64,000 bases of DNA from Klebsiella pneumoniae. GTDB lineage: Bacteria > Myxococcota_A > UBA796 > GCA-2862545. This document shows positions 36,288 through 45,056 of the stretch, one piece after another (position 1 is the stretch's first letter; the number at the start of each line of letters is the position of its first letter). Location of the stretch: the NCBI GenBank assembly GCA_945861065.1, contig CAMASI010000005.1:1-64000 (forward strand), written 5' to 3'. The notes beneath the pieces were generated by a model that searched no databases, had not been told where the DNA came from, and saw nothing but the letters and a program-made list of their open reading frames with translations. The position numbers and the translations under genes are program-made.

Positions 36288-37424
36288 TTGAATTGTCCCG
36301 ACGAGCCGCTCGTCGCGCTGCAGACGTCGATGTCGGACGTGCTCGCCGCGTATTCGCGTGTGGATGCCGATGGTTTCGATCGCGCAGCCCGCGCCGTCGA
36401 CCAAGCGCTGCCGTGTCAGGTCCTCGTTCTGCCTACCGCCCTAGTCGCCGAATTGCACCGAATGAAGGGCCTGATCGCGTTCACACGCGGCGACGAGGTC
36501 GCAAGTCGCGCTTCCCTCACGGTGGCGCGCTCCTTGGACGCCACGTGGCAACTCGACGAAACGCTTTTTCCAGACGGGCACCCGCTGCGTTCCATCTACC
36601 AGGAAGCGCTGACATCCTTCCGGACCGACGAACTGGACGAATCGCGCGGGCATTGGTTCGTCGACGGCGTGCCGAGTTCAGTCGCTCCGTTGGGCTACCC
36701 CTTCGTTCTTCAGGCCGTGGACGAAGCAGAACTCGTTCGCTTCACCGGCTACATTCCGGACATGACGCAGGTGCCGTCCTTGCCAGACCTCGCGCCCGAC
36801 GCGCGCGACCTGCTGCTGGAGGTGTCGATCGGTGGCCTCGTGCGTCAGGTGACTGGAAGTCAAACCGGCTCCGCGGGTGGCCTCGACTCGGGCCGCGATG
36901 GCGCTTGGACCGGGGGCGCTTTGCTCCGCGTCGAAGTCGATCCGGTGCCGCAAGCGGGGCTGGTCGTGGACCTGGGCCTGCTTGCCAACAGTGACCCGCG
37001 ATTCGGGCAGACCGGCGGCGACGGTCGCGCCCTGCTCGTTGCTGGGCCCGTTTGGTCCCTCCCAAAAGCGGATGTTCAAGTCAGGGGCCGAACCGGTCTC
37101 GCCGTGGACTCTTTGGTGGGTTGGGGGAACGAAACGGCCCTCCCCTACATTGTCCCGTCCTTGTCGATCGGAACCGACCTGCGCGTCTCCATGCATTCTG
37201 CGCGGTTCGCGCTGTCGTTGGACGGCATGCTCGCGTCAGGATTCTTGCCCTTCGGCTGGCGTATCGACGCAAGCACGGGCGCGCGCTTGTCCTCGTCCTT
37301 CGCCGCAACCGGCGGGCTCACGTTCGGGCATCGCGCCCTAGAACTCGTCACCGACGACGCTGGAACCGCGTTGCGCACCGACGACGACCGTCGGCTATGG
37401 GCTGGAATCGCTGTGTGGAGGTAA
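36288..37424 (+). CDS. Hypothetical protein, helical N-domain and barrel-like C-domain
   Basis: Not recognised. 378 residues from TTG 36288 (preceded by GTGGGGG); no better start or signal peptide is visible in frame, although the product looks exported. Residues 1-110 are helical and TPR-like (AYSRVDADGFDRAARAVDQA, ASRASLTVARSLDATWQLDE) with FPDGHPLRSIYQEAL. Residues 110-165 could be a PEGA-like linker (GHWFVDGVPSSVAPLGYPFV). The rest alternates strands as in outer-membrane barrels (LVVDLGLLANSD to the end GIAVWR). This layout is common among uncharacterised Myxococcota envelope proteins. Followed by the gene at 37426. Confidence 0.65.
   Translation: MNCPDEPLVALQTSMSDVLAAYSRVDADGFDRAARAVDQALPCQVLVLPTALVAELHRMKGLIAFTRGDEVASRASLTVARSLDATWQLDETLFPDGHPLRSIYQEALTSFRTDELDESRGHWFVDGVPSSVAPLGYPFVLQAVDEAELVRFTGYIPDMTQVPSLPDLAPDARDLLLEVSIGGLVRQVTGSQTGSAGGLDSGRDGAWTGGALLRVEVDPVPQAGLVVDLGLLANSDPRFGQTGGDGRALLVAGPVWSLPKADVQVRGRTGLAVDSLVGWGNETALPYIVPSLSIGTDLRVSMHSARFALSLDGMLASGFLPFGWRIDASTGARLSSSFAATGGLTFGHRALELVTDDAGTALRTDDDRRLWAGIAVWR
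37417..37421 (+). promoter_or_regulatory. Ribosome binding site supporting a TTG start
   Basis: GGAGG at the end of the preceding gene, four bases before TTG 37426 and ten before TTG 37432. No ATG or GTG is available at this distance, so a TTG start is very likely. Confidence 0.65.
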
Positions 37425-37425
37425 T

Positions 37426-38037
37426 TTGCCGTTGCGAACGCTCGTCCGAGACCCTAGCTACCCCATCGACGTCGTTGCGCACGTGCTCGCCGCCATGCCG
37501 TGGGCCGTTCGACGCGCCGCCTTGTGCACCCTGTCAAATGCCGACCAGGGTCGGTTGTGGAAGAAGGCGGAGGCCGCCGCGCCGATCACACTTGCGGACC
37601 TCGTTCCGGCTGCCGTCTCCGACGACACACCCGTTCATCATTTCGGTCGCAACAGTCTGCCATTGCCCGAGTTCGCACTTCGAAGATTCGAAAAGCGTTT
37701 CCTCCGACCTCACGGCGTTGCTGACCGGCTGTACGGCTACAACCACGGCGTCAGCGAAAGCCTCTTCGGGCCTGGTTATTTCGTGACGCGACCCGCCATC
37801 GACCGTCCCGAGTGGGCAGAACGAGGCGCCATCGTCGTGGACTACTTTCAGGTGCCGGACCGCGGGCATGCAGACTGGCCCACGGTCGTCAGCAACGACA
37901 CACTTCGGCAGCGCTTCATTTTTGGGGGCACCCGCGACTTCATGCGACGGGTTGGGGCAGGCGTGAGCATTGGCGCCGCCTACAAAGGCGAGACGGCACT
38001 AGGAACGTGGTTCTTGTTGCTCGCACCGGATCTGTAG
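37426..38037 (+). CDS. Conserved-looking hypothetical protein
   Basis: Not recognised. 203 residues, cytoplasmic (no signal or membrane segment). Features: RDPSYPIDVVAHVLAAMP, DQGRLWKKAEAA, a His pair in DTPVHHFGRNSLPLP, YGYNHGVSESLFGPGYFV, and RGAIVVDYFQVPDRGHADWP. The regular aromatic/Gly pattern in the second half suggests a compact beta domain that could bind a small molecule. It sits between an envelope protein and a sulfatase-fold lipoprotein with essentially no spacers, so all three share a transcript. Confidence 0.7.
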   Translation: MPLRTLVRDPSYPIDVVAHVLAAMPWAVRRAALCTLSNADQGRLWKKAEAAAPITLADLVPAAVSDDTPVHHFGRNSLPLPEFALRRFEKRFLRPHGVADRLYGYNHGVSESLFGPGYFVTRPAIDRPEWAERGAIVVDYFQVPDRGHADWPTVVSNDTLRQRFIFGGTRDFMRRVGAGVSIGAAYKGETALGTWFLLLAPDL

Positions 38038-39276
38038 TTGGCGTTTCGGCTGCTGCCACTTGCCCTGCTCGGCTGCGAGGACGTCCGCAAAACGCCGCAC
38101 ACACACACCCCGCCGAACGTGGTGTGGATCGTCGTGGACACGCTCCGGGCGGACCACCTGGGCACCTATGGTTATGAACGGAAGACGAGCCCCGCGATCG
38201 ACGCGTTGGCGCGGCGTGGAGCCGTGTTCGAGTCCGCCGTGGCCCACGCGCCATGGACGAAGCCGAGCGTCGCAACGATGCTCACCGGGCTCGAGCCTCG
38301 TGACCACGGCATCACGGACTGGGACGTGCCGATAGACCCGTCGCTCGACACCGTACAGGGCGCTTTTCACGCGGCCGGGTACGCGACCCACGCAGTGGTC
38401 AGCCACCACGCCTTTGACCCGCGCTTCAACAACTTTCATGTCGGTTTCGACACATTCGACGTGTCGGCCCTCGCCGGAGCGACGTCTCCCCATGAAATCG
38501 CGTCTTCCGAAGTCGTGTCCAGCGCAGCGGTGGGTGCCATTCGCGATCTACCGGAACCGTTTTTCCTGTTTCTACATTATTTCGATCCGCACGAGTTCTA
38601 TCTACGTCACGATGAATTCCCCTTCGGCGACAACGCTATGGACCGGTACGACGCCGAAATCGCCTACACGGACCTCGCCATTGGTCAGATCATCGCCTCC
38701 GTCGACTCTCTGGGCTTGTCGGGCCGCACCTACATCGTGCTGACGGCTGACCACGGAGAGGAATTCGGCGATCACGGCGGACGCGTGCACACGCTGACAC
38801 TGTACCAAGAGGCACTCGCAGTGCCGTGGATCGTCGCGGGTCCTGGCATCGCCCCGGACCGCGTCGCCGCCACCGTCGGCCTCGTTCACCAGGGCCCCAC
38901 GATTCTGAACCTCGCGGGCGTGCCCGCGCCGATCGCCATGCGCGGGCGACCCGTGCCACGCGTCAACGGACGATTCGTGCCCTTTCCCGAGCCTGTTTTT
39001 AGCGAGACCCGACGCTATGTGGACCGAAGGTCGGTCGTGGACGGCCGCTACAAACTGATCGTAGACCGTGGCAACGGAGAGACGCTGTTGTTCGACCTTC
39101 GCGAGGACCCGAAGGAGAAAACGAATCTCGCGTCAAACCTTCCCGAAGAAACGCGACGCCTGTCCCGCCTCATCGAGGCCCACGAGGCGGGTCGTGTGGT
39201 GCGCGCGCCGATCCCATTGCCCGACGAATTGGCCGAGTCCCTCAACGCGCTCGGCTACGCGGATCCAACTCAATAA
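38038..39276 (+). CDS. Sulfatase-superfamily lipoprotein lacking the formylglycine residue
   Basis: 412 residues from TTG 38038, directly after the previous stop. Lipoprotein signal MAFRLLPLALLGC (Cys 13). Sulfatase/alkaline-phosphatase fold: metal Asp in VWIVVDTLRADHLGTYGY (D34), later metal motif TADHGEEFGDHGG, and C-terminal GRYKLIVDRGNGETLLFDL with EDPKEKTNL. The active-site segment APWTKPSVATMLTG aligns with C/S-x-P-x-R-x4-TG. The modified Cys/Ser is Thr74 and the Arg is Val78. A Thr nucleophile is used by phosphodiesterases and phosphotransferases of the same superfamily, so phosphoryl chemistry outside the cell is more likely than sulfatase activity. Confidence 0.85.
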   Translation: MAFRLLPLALLGCEDVRKTPHTHTPPNVVWIVVDTLRADHLGTYGYERKTSPAIDALARRGAVFESAVAHAPWTKPSVATMLTGLEPRDHGITDWDVPIDPSLDTVQGAFHAAGYATHAVVSHHAFDPRFNNFHVGFDTFDVSALAGATSPHEIASSEVVSSAAVGAIRDLPEPFFLFLHYFDPHEFYLRHDEFPFGDNAMDRYDAEIAYTDLAIGQIIASVDSLGLSGRTYIVLTADHGEEFGDHGGRVHTLTLYQEALAVPWIVAGPGIAPDRVAATVGLVHQGPTILNLAGVPAPIAMRGRPVPRVNGRFVPFPEPVFSETRRYVDRRSVVDGRYKLIVDRGNGETLLFDLREDPKEKTNLASNLPEETRRLSRLIEAHEAGRVVRAPIPLPDELAESLNALGYADPTQ

Positions 39277-39295
39277 GCGCCAGCGCCGGGGTCGC

Positions 39296-40774
39296 CTACC
39301 GCGCGGTCGGGTCCCAATGGCGGAACACCGTGGTGCGGAGTTCGGTGTAATCTTCGATGGCGCAGCGCGGTCCTTCCCGCCCAAGGCCCGAGTCCCTGAC
39401 CCCGCCATAGGGCATCGCGTCGGCGCGCCATGTTGGAACGTCTCCGACGATTACCCCCCCCACCGCAAGCACGCGTGAAGCGGCCAATGCCCGGTCGAGA
39501 TTGTGCGTCAATACCCCCGCCTGAAGGCCGAAACGACTGGCGTTGGCTTCCGCGAGCGCCTCTTCCCACGTCGCGACGCCACGTAGTGCTGCGACGGGCC
39601 CGAAAGCCTCCTCGGCCCAGACCGCGCAACTCCTTGGTACGTCTTCGAGCAACAAGGGGGAGACGAGATTGCCCTCGCCGGCGGTTGTACCACACAACAG
39701 CGTTGCCCCAGCGGCGACGGCCTCGTTTGCCTCCCGCCTCACCCGTTTCGCCTCCGCCACCGAGATCATGGGCCCCACCACGGTAGCCTCATCGTTTGGG
39801 TCGCCGACAGGCAGGGTCGCAATCGCACGACACAACTCGGCCCGAACACGCTCTAAGGCGCCGCCCACAACGAGGATGCGCTGGACGGAAATGCAGCTTT
39901 GGCCCGCCTGACCGTAGGCCGCCAGCGCGATGAGCCGGGCCGCATCTGAAGGATCCCACGTCTCGTCGACCAAAACCGCCGCGTTGCCCCCGAGTTCGAG
40001 CACGATTTTCTTCCGGCCCGCCCTCGCCTTGAGATCCCAGCCCACCTCCGCGGACCCGGTAAACGACAACACGGCAGGACGAGGGTCCGTGACCAACAGG
40101 TCGGCAACGCTCCTGGCCGCAGGCAAAATGGACCACGAGCCCACCGGAAGGTCAGCCGCTTGCAGGATCTCGCCCAGCAACAGCGCCGACAATGGCGTGC
40201 TGGACGCGGGTTTGAGTACAAACGGACATCCCGCAGCGATCGCAGGCGCCACTTTGTGGGCGACCAAGTTGAGTGGAAAGTTGAACGGGCTGACCAGCGC
40301 AGCCACGCCCGCCGGTACCCGCCGAAGAATGGCCATCGACCCTGCGCCGCGCGCTGTGGAACCGAGATCCACCGCAGTCCCATCGATTCGGGTCGCTTCT
40401 TCGGCGGCGATCCTGAAGGTGTCCACAGCGCGAGCCACTTCGCCCCGGGCATCGCGGATCGGCTTGCCGCCTTCCCGAACCAACGTGCTCGCGAACCGCT
40501 CCGCTTGCGCCCCGATCGCGAGGCTGATCCCAAGAAGTTTCTCCCGCCGGACATGCGGCGCCAATCGGGCCATCGGGACCAAGGCCGCCTCTGCTGCACC
40601 CAACGCCGCAAGCAACGCGGTAGCGTCGGCGGTCACGACCTCGGCGATGACAGCGCCACTCCACTTGTCACGAACCTCTACCCGAGGTCCCGCCTCCCAC
40701 CGCTGACCTGCGAGCCACGCTGGTGTGATGATCACGCGCCCCTCCGCACCGGCAAGACCGCTATCCCTCAACAT
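39296..40774 (-). CDS. NAD(P)-dependent aldehyde dehydrogenase (GapN/lactaldehyde type)
   Basis: 492 residues from ATG 40774; GTG 40735 is also possible and would begin at the usual VIITPAWLAG. Catalytic residues: N165 in SPFNFPLNL, K188 in VLKPASSTP, E260 in LELGGNAAV, C294 in GQAGQSCISVQR. SPFNFPLNLVAHKVAPAIAAG and the C-terminal MPYGGVRDSGLGREG are typical of the non-phosphorylating glyceraldehyde-3-phosphate / lactaldehyde branch, distinct from the aldehyde dehydrogenase at 7972. Cytoplasmic. Substrate not certain. Divergent from the AgmX-like gene with 39 bases between. Confidence 0.93.
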   Translation of the reverse strand: MLRDSGLAGAEGRVIITPAWLAGQRWEAGPRVEVRDKWSGAVIAEVVTADATALLAALGAAEAALVPMARLAPHVRREKLLGISLAIGAQAERFASTLVREGGKPIRDARGEVARAVDTFRIAAEEATRIDGTAVDLGSTARGAGSMAILRRVPAGVAALVSPFNFPLNLVAHKVAPAIAAGCPFVLKPASSTPLSALLLGEILQAADLPVGSWSILPAARSVADLLVTDPRPAVLSFTGSAEVGWDLKARAGRKKIVLELGGNAAVLVDETWDPSDAARLIALAAYGQAGQSCISVQRILVVGGALERVRAELCRAIATLPVGDPNDEATVVGPMISVAEAKRVRREANEAVAAGATLLCGTTAGEGNLVSPLLLEDVPRSCAVWAEEAFGPVAALRGVATWEEALAEANASRFGLQAGVLTHNLDRALAASRVLAVGGVIVGDVPTWRADAMPYGGVRDSGLGREGPRCAIEDYTELRTTVFRHWDPTAR

Positions 40775-40813
40775 CCCCTCCAGGTGCGCCGACAGGCCAA
40801 ATGGGGGTGGGCG

Positions 40814-41701
40814 ATGGACAAAGGGGCCGTATGGTTGGGGCTCGGCGTGTGGGGACTCACGTTGGCCTCCGGTGCCATCCTTGGATTCGGTGCCGGACTC
40901 AACAACGCGTCATCCACGCGAACGCAATGGACAACCACCTTGGGTTGGCGGATCACGGATGAAGTTCTGTTTGGCGACCCGCCGCCGGACCGTGAGCGGC
41001 GCCTCTTGGCTTGGCTTCAGGCCGTCGGACCGGAATCGACCATTCAACATTGGGCAAACGGCGAGCTGTCGAATCTGAGTGATCCCCCGCCGCCGGCTCG
41101 CGAGAAAGAAAGCCAGGCTGACGTGGCCGCAGTCGACGTGACCGAGCTTGGCCCCGTGGAATTTGATCGCAACCCCACCGTCGACGAAGCAGCCTGCGAC
41201 CTTCCGATTGCCGCCGTGGCTTCGACGTCTCCTCAATTACCGCCGCCGCTGGCAATTGCTGCGGTCATCCATCCGCCCGCCGTGGCAATTGTCCCTGCGA
41301 AGGTCGTGATCCCACCGGTCGTCGTACCCATCGTCGCCTTGCCGGAAGTCCCGCCCGAAATCAAGCCCATTCAGGGGCGCCTCGTCGTCGGGGAGGTCGA
41401 CGTGTTTGCCGTCACGGCGCCTTCGGACGCCCGTCGGGAGGTTCTCCGCCGAATTGATGGTTGGAAAAAATGTTACGAAGTCGCCCTAGCTCAGCAGCCC
41501 ACGCTTACGGGGCTGATCGAGCTCAGCTGGCGTGTCGCAGACGGTCTGGTATCCGACGTAACGACGACTTTGGACACCGTCGGAAACGCTGACGTGGCGA
41601 CCTGCGCGAGGGAAAACCTCCTAAGCTGGAGTTTTCCGGCAGACGTGGCAGGGCCGATGAGCGTACCCGTGCACCTACGCCCGGCGCCCATCGGAGGTTA
41701 G
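40814..41701 (+). CDS. Membrane-anchored protein with AgmX/PglI-type C-terminal domain
   Basis: 295 residues from ATG 40814; the open frame further upstream lies antisense to the aldehyde dehydrogenase. One N-terminal membrane helix (WLGLGVWGLTLASGAILGF), a Pro/Val-rich periplasm-spanning stretch (residues 150-205, VIPPVVVPIVALPEVPPE), then a TonB-C-like AgmX/PglI C-terminal domain: IDGWKKCYEVALAQQP, GLIELSWRVADGLVSDV, ATCARENLLSWSFP. In myxobacteria this domain occurs in adventurous-gliding and related envelope proteins. A link to motility is only a family association. Followed ten bases later by RNase HI. Confidence 0.82.
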   Translation: MDKGAVWLGLGVWGLTLASGAILGFGAGLNNASSTRTQWTTTLGWRITDEVLFGDPPPDRERRLLAWLQAVGPESTIQHWANGELSNLSDPPPPAREKESQADVAAVDVTELGPVEFDRNPTVDEAACDLPIAAVASTSPQLPPPLAIAAVIHPPAVAIVPAKVVIPPVVVPIVALPEVPPEIKPIQGRLVVGEVDVFAVTAPSDARREVLRRIDGWKKCYEVALAQQPTLTGLIELSWRVADGLVSDVTTTLDTVGNADVATCARENLLSWSFPADVAGPMSVPVHLRPAPIGG

Positions 41702-41710
41702 CCGCGCCCG

Positions 41711-42223
41711 ATGCCACCAACAGTGATCGCATGGGCGGATGGCGGGTGCCGCGGCAATCCAGGCGGCCCAGGCGGGTGGGGCGCCGTGCTGGTTCACGTC
41801 GCCACCGGCGCGACGTTGGAGTGCCGCGGCGGCGAATTGGACACGACCAACAACCGCATGGAACTGGCCGGAGCGCTGGCCGCACTGACGAATCTGACTT
41901 CCGCGCCAGTGGACGTCGAGGTTCGCAGCGACAGTCGGTACGTGGTGCAAATGGTTGAGGCGTGGATTCCCGGGTGGCGCGCCCGCGGCTGGCGCAAAAA
42001 AGACGGCAAGCCGGTGCTGAACATCGAACTCGTCATGGCGCTCGACACCGCCGCCAGGAACCACAAGACGCGTTTTCGATGGGTGAAAGGTCACGCGAAC
42101 GAACCGGGCAACGTGCGGGCAGACGCCCTGGCCAACGATGCAATGGACGACCTCATGGCGGGACGGGACCCGGCAAATAGTCGAAGGCTCGACCGGCCTG
42201 GGTTTTCGTTCAACTTGGATTAG
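41711..42223 (+). CDS. rnhA: Ribonuclease HI
   Basis: 170 residues. Cuts the RNA strand of RNA-DNA hybrids (R-loops, Okazaki primers). All four catalytic acids are present: D10 (AWADGGCRGNPG), E51 (NNRMELAGAL), D74 (VRSDSRYVVQ) and D138 (NVRADALAN), plus the flexible-loop His128 in VKGHANEPGN. The basic handle helix region IPGWRARGWRKKDGKPV is present, as in the E. coli enzyme. The extra 20 C-terminal residues (DPANSRRLDRPGFSFNLD) are dispensable-looking. Probably co-transcribed with the AgmX-like gene. Confidence 0.97.
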   Translation: MPPTVIAWADGGCRGNPGGPGGWGAVLVHVATGATLECRGGELDTTNNRMELAGALAALTNLTSAPVDVEVRSDSRYVVQMVEAWIPGWRARGWRKKDGKPVLNIELVMALDTAARNHKTRFRWVKGHANEPGNVRADALANDAMDDLMAGRDPANSRRLDRPGFSFNLD

Positions 42224-42251
42224 TCTAGGCCTTGAACAAGCTGTCAGCTGT

Positions 42252-42407
42252 CAGCCGTTAGCGGTTAGCGGTTAGCTCGAACGAACCGTCCCAATGGACT
42301 GCGCGACTGGACGTGGTGTGCGCTTTCAGGTGAAGCGCTCGACTACGCTGCCGCGGCGAATTGTCTAGTTGTCAGGCTAATAGCTAACGGCTAATCGCTA
42401 ACGGCTG
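42252..42407. repeat. Long inverted-repeat element between convergent genes
   Basis: Two 26-base arms, 42252-42277 and 42382-42407, are inverted repeats with 24 of 26 positions matching, separated by 104 bases. Each arm is built of heptamer-like units: GTTAGCG-type in the left arm, CTAACGG-type in the right. Flanking CTGTCAG/GTTGTCAG segments extend the symmetry weakly. It fills the 211-base gap between rnhA and the convergent gene ending at 42435. No open frame and no T-tract. It could be a REP/MITE-like repeat or a bidirectional transcription barrier; copies elsewhere in the genome would decide. Confidence 0.7.
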
Positions 42408-42434
42408 CGCTTGATTAAGGTCTAGGACGGTTTC

Positions 42435-45056
42435 TCAATCCGGGACGACGTCTGTCGGTCCCGTTGGACAAAGGGCCCATTCCCCGGAGTTCGACGACAG
42501 CGGCCCCGCGATTGACTCGAACCCCGTCCCGACCGACCGATCGCCATTGTAATGCCACACCGCGTCGTCCACGCCCACCGTGCCGCCGGCGTTGGCCACA
42601 GTCCACACGCCGTCTATATCCGGGGCTAGGGACACTTCGACCCCTTCAACGACGATGTACACGCCTTCCCACGGCGCCGGATCCACATCGAGTTCTTCTA
42701 GCGTCACAATCTGGGGAACCGCAATTTCCTCCCATCCCGTGACCGTCACTTCGCCGAACGCCGAATTCGGGACATCCACTTCTGTTTGCCCCTCCCATTC
42801 CGAAACCACACCTGAAACTTCGAGAAGGTCTCCAGGCTCAAGGATTCCCCACGTCAATTCGAAGTCGGCACCCAACCACAAAAACACGCCCACATAGGGG
42901 CCCGCTCCGCGCTCTTGGATGAACGCGCCATCGTCGGTGACCCCGATCACCATCACCTTCGACAGTTGGACCTCGCTTCCAATGGGAATAAACTCGTGCT
43001 GGATATCAGAAATCGTTTCCAGACCATCGGTCACGGGATTGACGACGCCGGGAGAGGCCGTGACGGCGCCAGGGTCAATCGCCCATTCGTCGCTTAACCA
43101 CAGGGTTTGACCACAATCGACCGAAGCCCGTCGCGCCGCAACGGAATCCGTGTAATCCCAGGCCAACCCACTACCGTCGATCCCCGCTTCCCCGTACATG
43201 TCCAGCGTCCCGAAATCGTCGACCAATGCGTAGGCGTCATCCCCGTTTCCCGTGACGACCGAACTCGACGCGTCCGGCGGGGCGCCGGTGAGGAATGAAT
43301 ATTCGGCGACACCATCCAGCGACGTGACTACCCAGGGGACACCCGGGTCCAGCAGCACATCCGGAAGCACGACCTCCTCCGCGACCGGACTGCCGTTGGT
43401 CCATTTGAGCAACCTGACGCCGCCCAACGGCGCACTCACGGCGCCCACGTTGAGCAACTCCACGTATTTCAGCGCACCGAGAACAGCGTGGTCCACGACC
43501 TCAGAAATCAGGATCTGCGACCCAAGACATGGGTCATCCACCACGATTGGCCCCGTGTCTACCGGTTCGTCCGTGTCCACGCCCGGGTCGGTGTCCGTGT
43601 CCGTGTCACCCGTTACGGTGGTGTCTCCCGTCGAGTCAGTCGCCCCCGTGTGAGCGTACGTGTCGGTTTCACCAGTGTCGGCAGGCGCCGCTTCTTCGCC
43701 CGGCCAGCGAGTGTCGTGGGTCACGTCGATCATGCCCACGAGCGAAACGCACATCTCATCCAAAATGGATGGCCCAAACACCACGTCGAACGGCGCGGTC
43801 AGACCCTCGTTCGCGAGCAACTCCACGACCCCTTCGTTCGTGAGGCTGTTGTCGAAGGTGCATTCGACCCACAGCGTGTCCCCTCCCCGAACCAGCGGCG
43901 CCGCTACGCTGTCCACGTCGTACTGAAAGGTCTGCTGCCAGGCCGGGTCCCAATCGTCGGTGTCGAGCAGACATTCCGTCGCAGGTTCACCGGGCGCCGG
44001 ATCGGCGTGGTCAATCCACAGGCGCGCTGAAACACCGACCGAATGCATGTGATTTGCCACGACATATACGGCACGTGTGCGATCGTCGGGAACTCGGTAT
44101 TCAAACAACTCAATATGGTTGTTCTCACCTGCAGGAATGCGGAATTTCAAATCACCGGTGTCTCCCGGCGAGAGTCCACCGAAAATCGTCGGGCCGCTGT
44201 CATTGCCGACGCGCAAGAACTCGGGCTCGTGCAAAGGCGCCTGGTCAATCGTACGAAGCCGAACCCGGGTCGAGTCCGGATGCGCCCCGCCGTCCGCGTT
44301 GAAATAGTGAACCTGCACGACAACGACTGAGCCGGGTGGCGCCTCAATGGCGGTATCGGCCGGGAGTTCCATCGGCGCAGCACCCGGTAAGAACCCCCCA
44401 AGGTCGGTGCCATCGATGGCTCCGTAGCACGAGTACCACCCCTCGTCGTTCGCGAGATCCAAGGCAGCGCCCGTCGTGTCCAACCGCACCTGGGCGTGGT
44501 GTACCACCGCAGGATCCTGCGGAATCACCTCGCTGGCTTCAATCCAAGTCGACGTTTCCCCTGGCATCAAGAGCGGAAAACAAATGTGGCTGTCGCCGGG
44601 ACTCGGTGTGTAGCTGACAGGTCGCACCAGTTCGACGGTCCAGTCCGTGAGCGTCCGGTCCGCAGGTGGCTCCGCAGCCACGGCGGCGGCCTCGTCACCC
44701 TCTGGCGCATTGGCATCGGCCCACGCGACGAGGGTCGCAATCGTTTCCTCAGAAAGGCTCGGGTCGTCTAGAAAGCCAAACCTCGGCGTGCAATCTGGCG
44801 ACTTCGAGGAATGAAATGGCGGCATTGTTCGAGCCGCAACACGCGACGCTACAAGGGACGACAGCGGCCGGGCTCCCCCGAAACTATCGAGCGGAAGTCG
44901 TTCGGCGACCTGTCCATCGGAATGGCACCCAGAACAACTCGGCAACAGAATGGGACGCACGTCCTGCCACCACGTAACGGCCGACTGGGTCGAAGGTTCC
45001 GTCCCCGTGAGGTCCACGGGTGGCGGTCCACAGCCCAAAATCAACCGCCAAATCAC
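42435..45056 (-). CDS. Cytochrome c / copper type II monooxygenase / lamin-tail lipoprotein
   Basis: 873 residues; GTG start overlapping the upstream stop (GTGA). Lipobox LILGC (Cys 9). Residues 30-115: cytochrome-c-like domain with CSGCH (41-45) and MPP (78-80). Residues 135-450: copper type II ascorbate-dependent monooxygenase-like (PHM/DBM) domain with the full ligand set: H186-H187 (VVHHAQ) and H250 (VQVHYF) for one copper, H336 and H338 (NHMHSVG) and M435 (DEMC) for the other. An Asp/Thr linker (455-510) leads to a lamin-tail domain (ILISEVVDHAVLGALKYVE) and an OB-like end. Predicted secreted hydroxylase fed by its own haem domain; substrate unknown. Paralog at 23553 lacks the coppers. 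Confidence 0.87.
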   Translation of the reverse strand: MIWRLILGCGPPPVDLTGTEPSTQSAVTWWQDVRPILLPSCSGCHSDGQVAERLPLDSFGGARPLSSLVASRVAARTMPPFHSSKSPDCTPRFGFLDDPSLSEETIATLVAWADANAPEGDEAAAVAAEPPADRTLTDWTVELVRPVSYTPSPGDSHICFPLLMPGETSTWIEASEVIPQDPAVVHHAQVRLDTTGAALDLANDEGWYSCYGAIDGTDLGGFLPGAAPMELPADTAIEAPPGSVVVVQVHYFNADGGAHPDSTRVRLRTIDQAPLHEPEFLRVGNDSGPTIFGGLSPGDTGDLKFRIPAGENNHIELFEYRVPDDRTRAVYVVANHMHSVGVSARLWIDHADPAPGEPATECLLDTDDWDPAWQQTFQYDVDSVAAPLVRGGDTLWVECTFDNSLTNEGVVELLANEGLTAPFDVVFGPSILDEMCVSLVGMIDVTHDTRWPGEEAAPADTGETDTYAHTGATDSTGDTTVTGDTDTDTDPGVDTDEPVDTGPIVVDDPCLGSQILISEVVDHAVLGALKYVELLNVGAVSAPLGGVRLLKWTNGSPVAEEVVLPDVLLDPGVPWVVTSLDGVAEYSFLTGAPPDASSSVVTGNGDDAYALVDDFGTLDMYGEAGIDGSGLAWDYTDSVAARRASVDCGQTLWLSDEWAIDPGAVTASPGVVNPVTDGLETISDIQHEFIPIGSEVQLSKVMVIGVTDDGAFIQERGAGPYVGVFLWLGADFELTWGILEPGDLLEVSGVVSEWEGQTEVDVPNSAFGEVTVTGWEEIAVPQIVTLEELDVDPAPWEGVYIVVEGVEVSLAPDIDGVWTVANAGGTVGVDDAVWHYNGDRSVGTGFESIAGPLSSNSGEWALCPTGPTDVVPD

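Noticed and set aside
42252-42407. GTTAGCG-type repeats considered as telomere-like or origin iterons
   Set aside because: Only a few imperfect copies in inverted arms; no dnaA/repA gene or DnaA-box cluster nearby.
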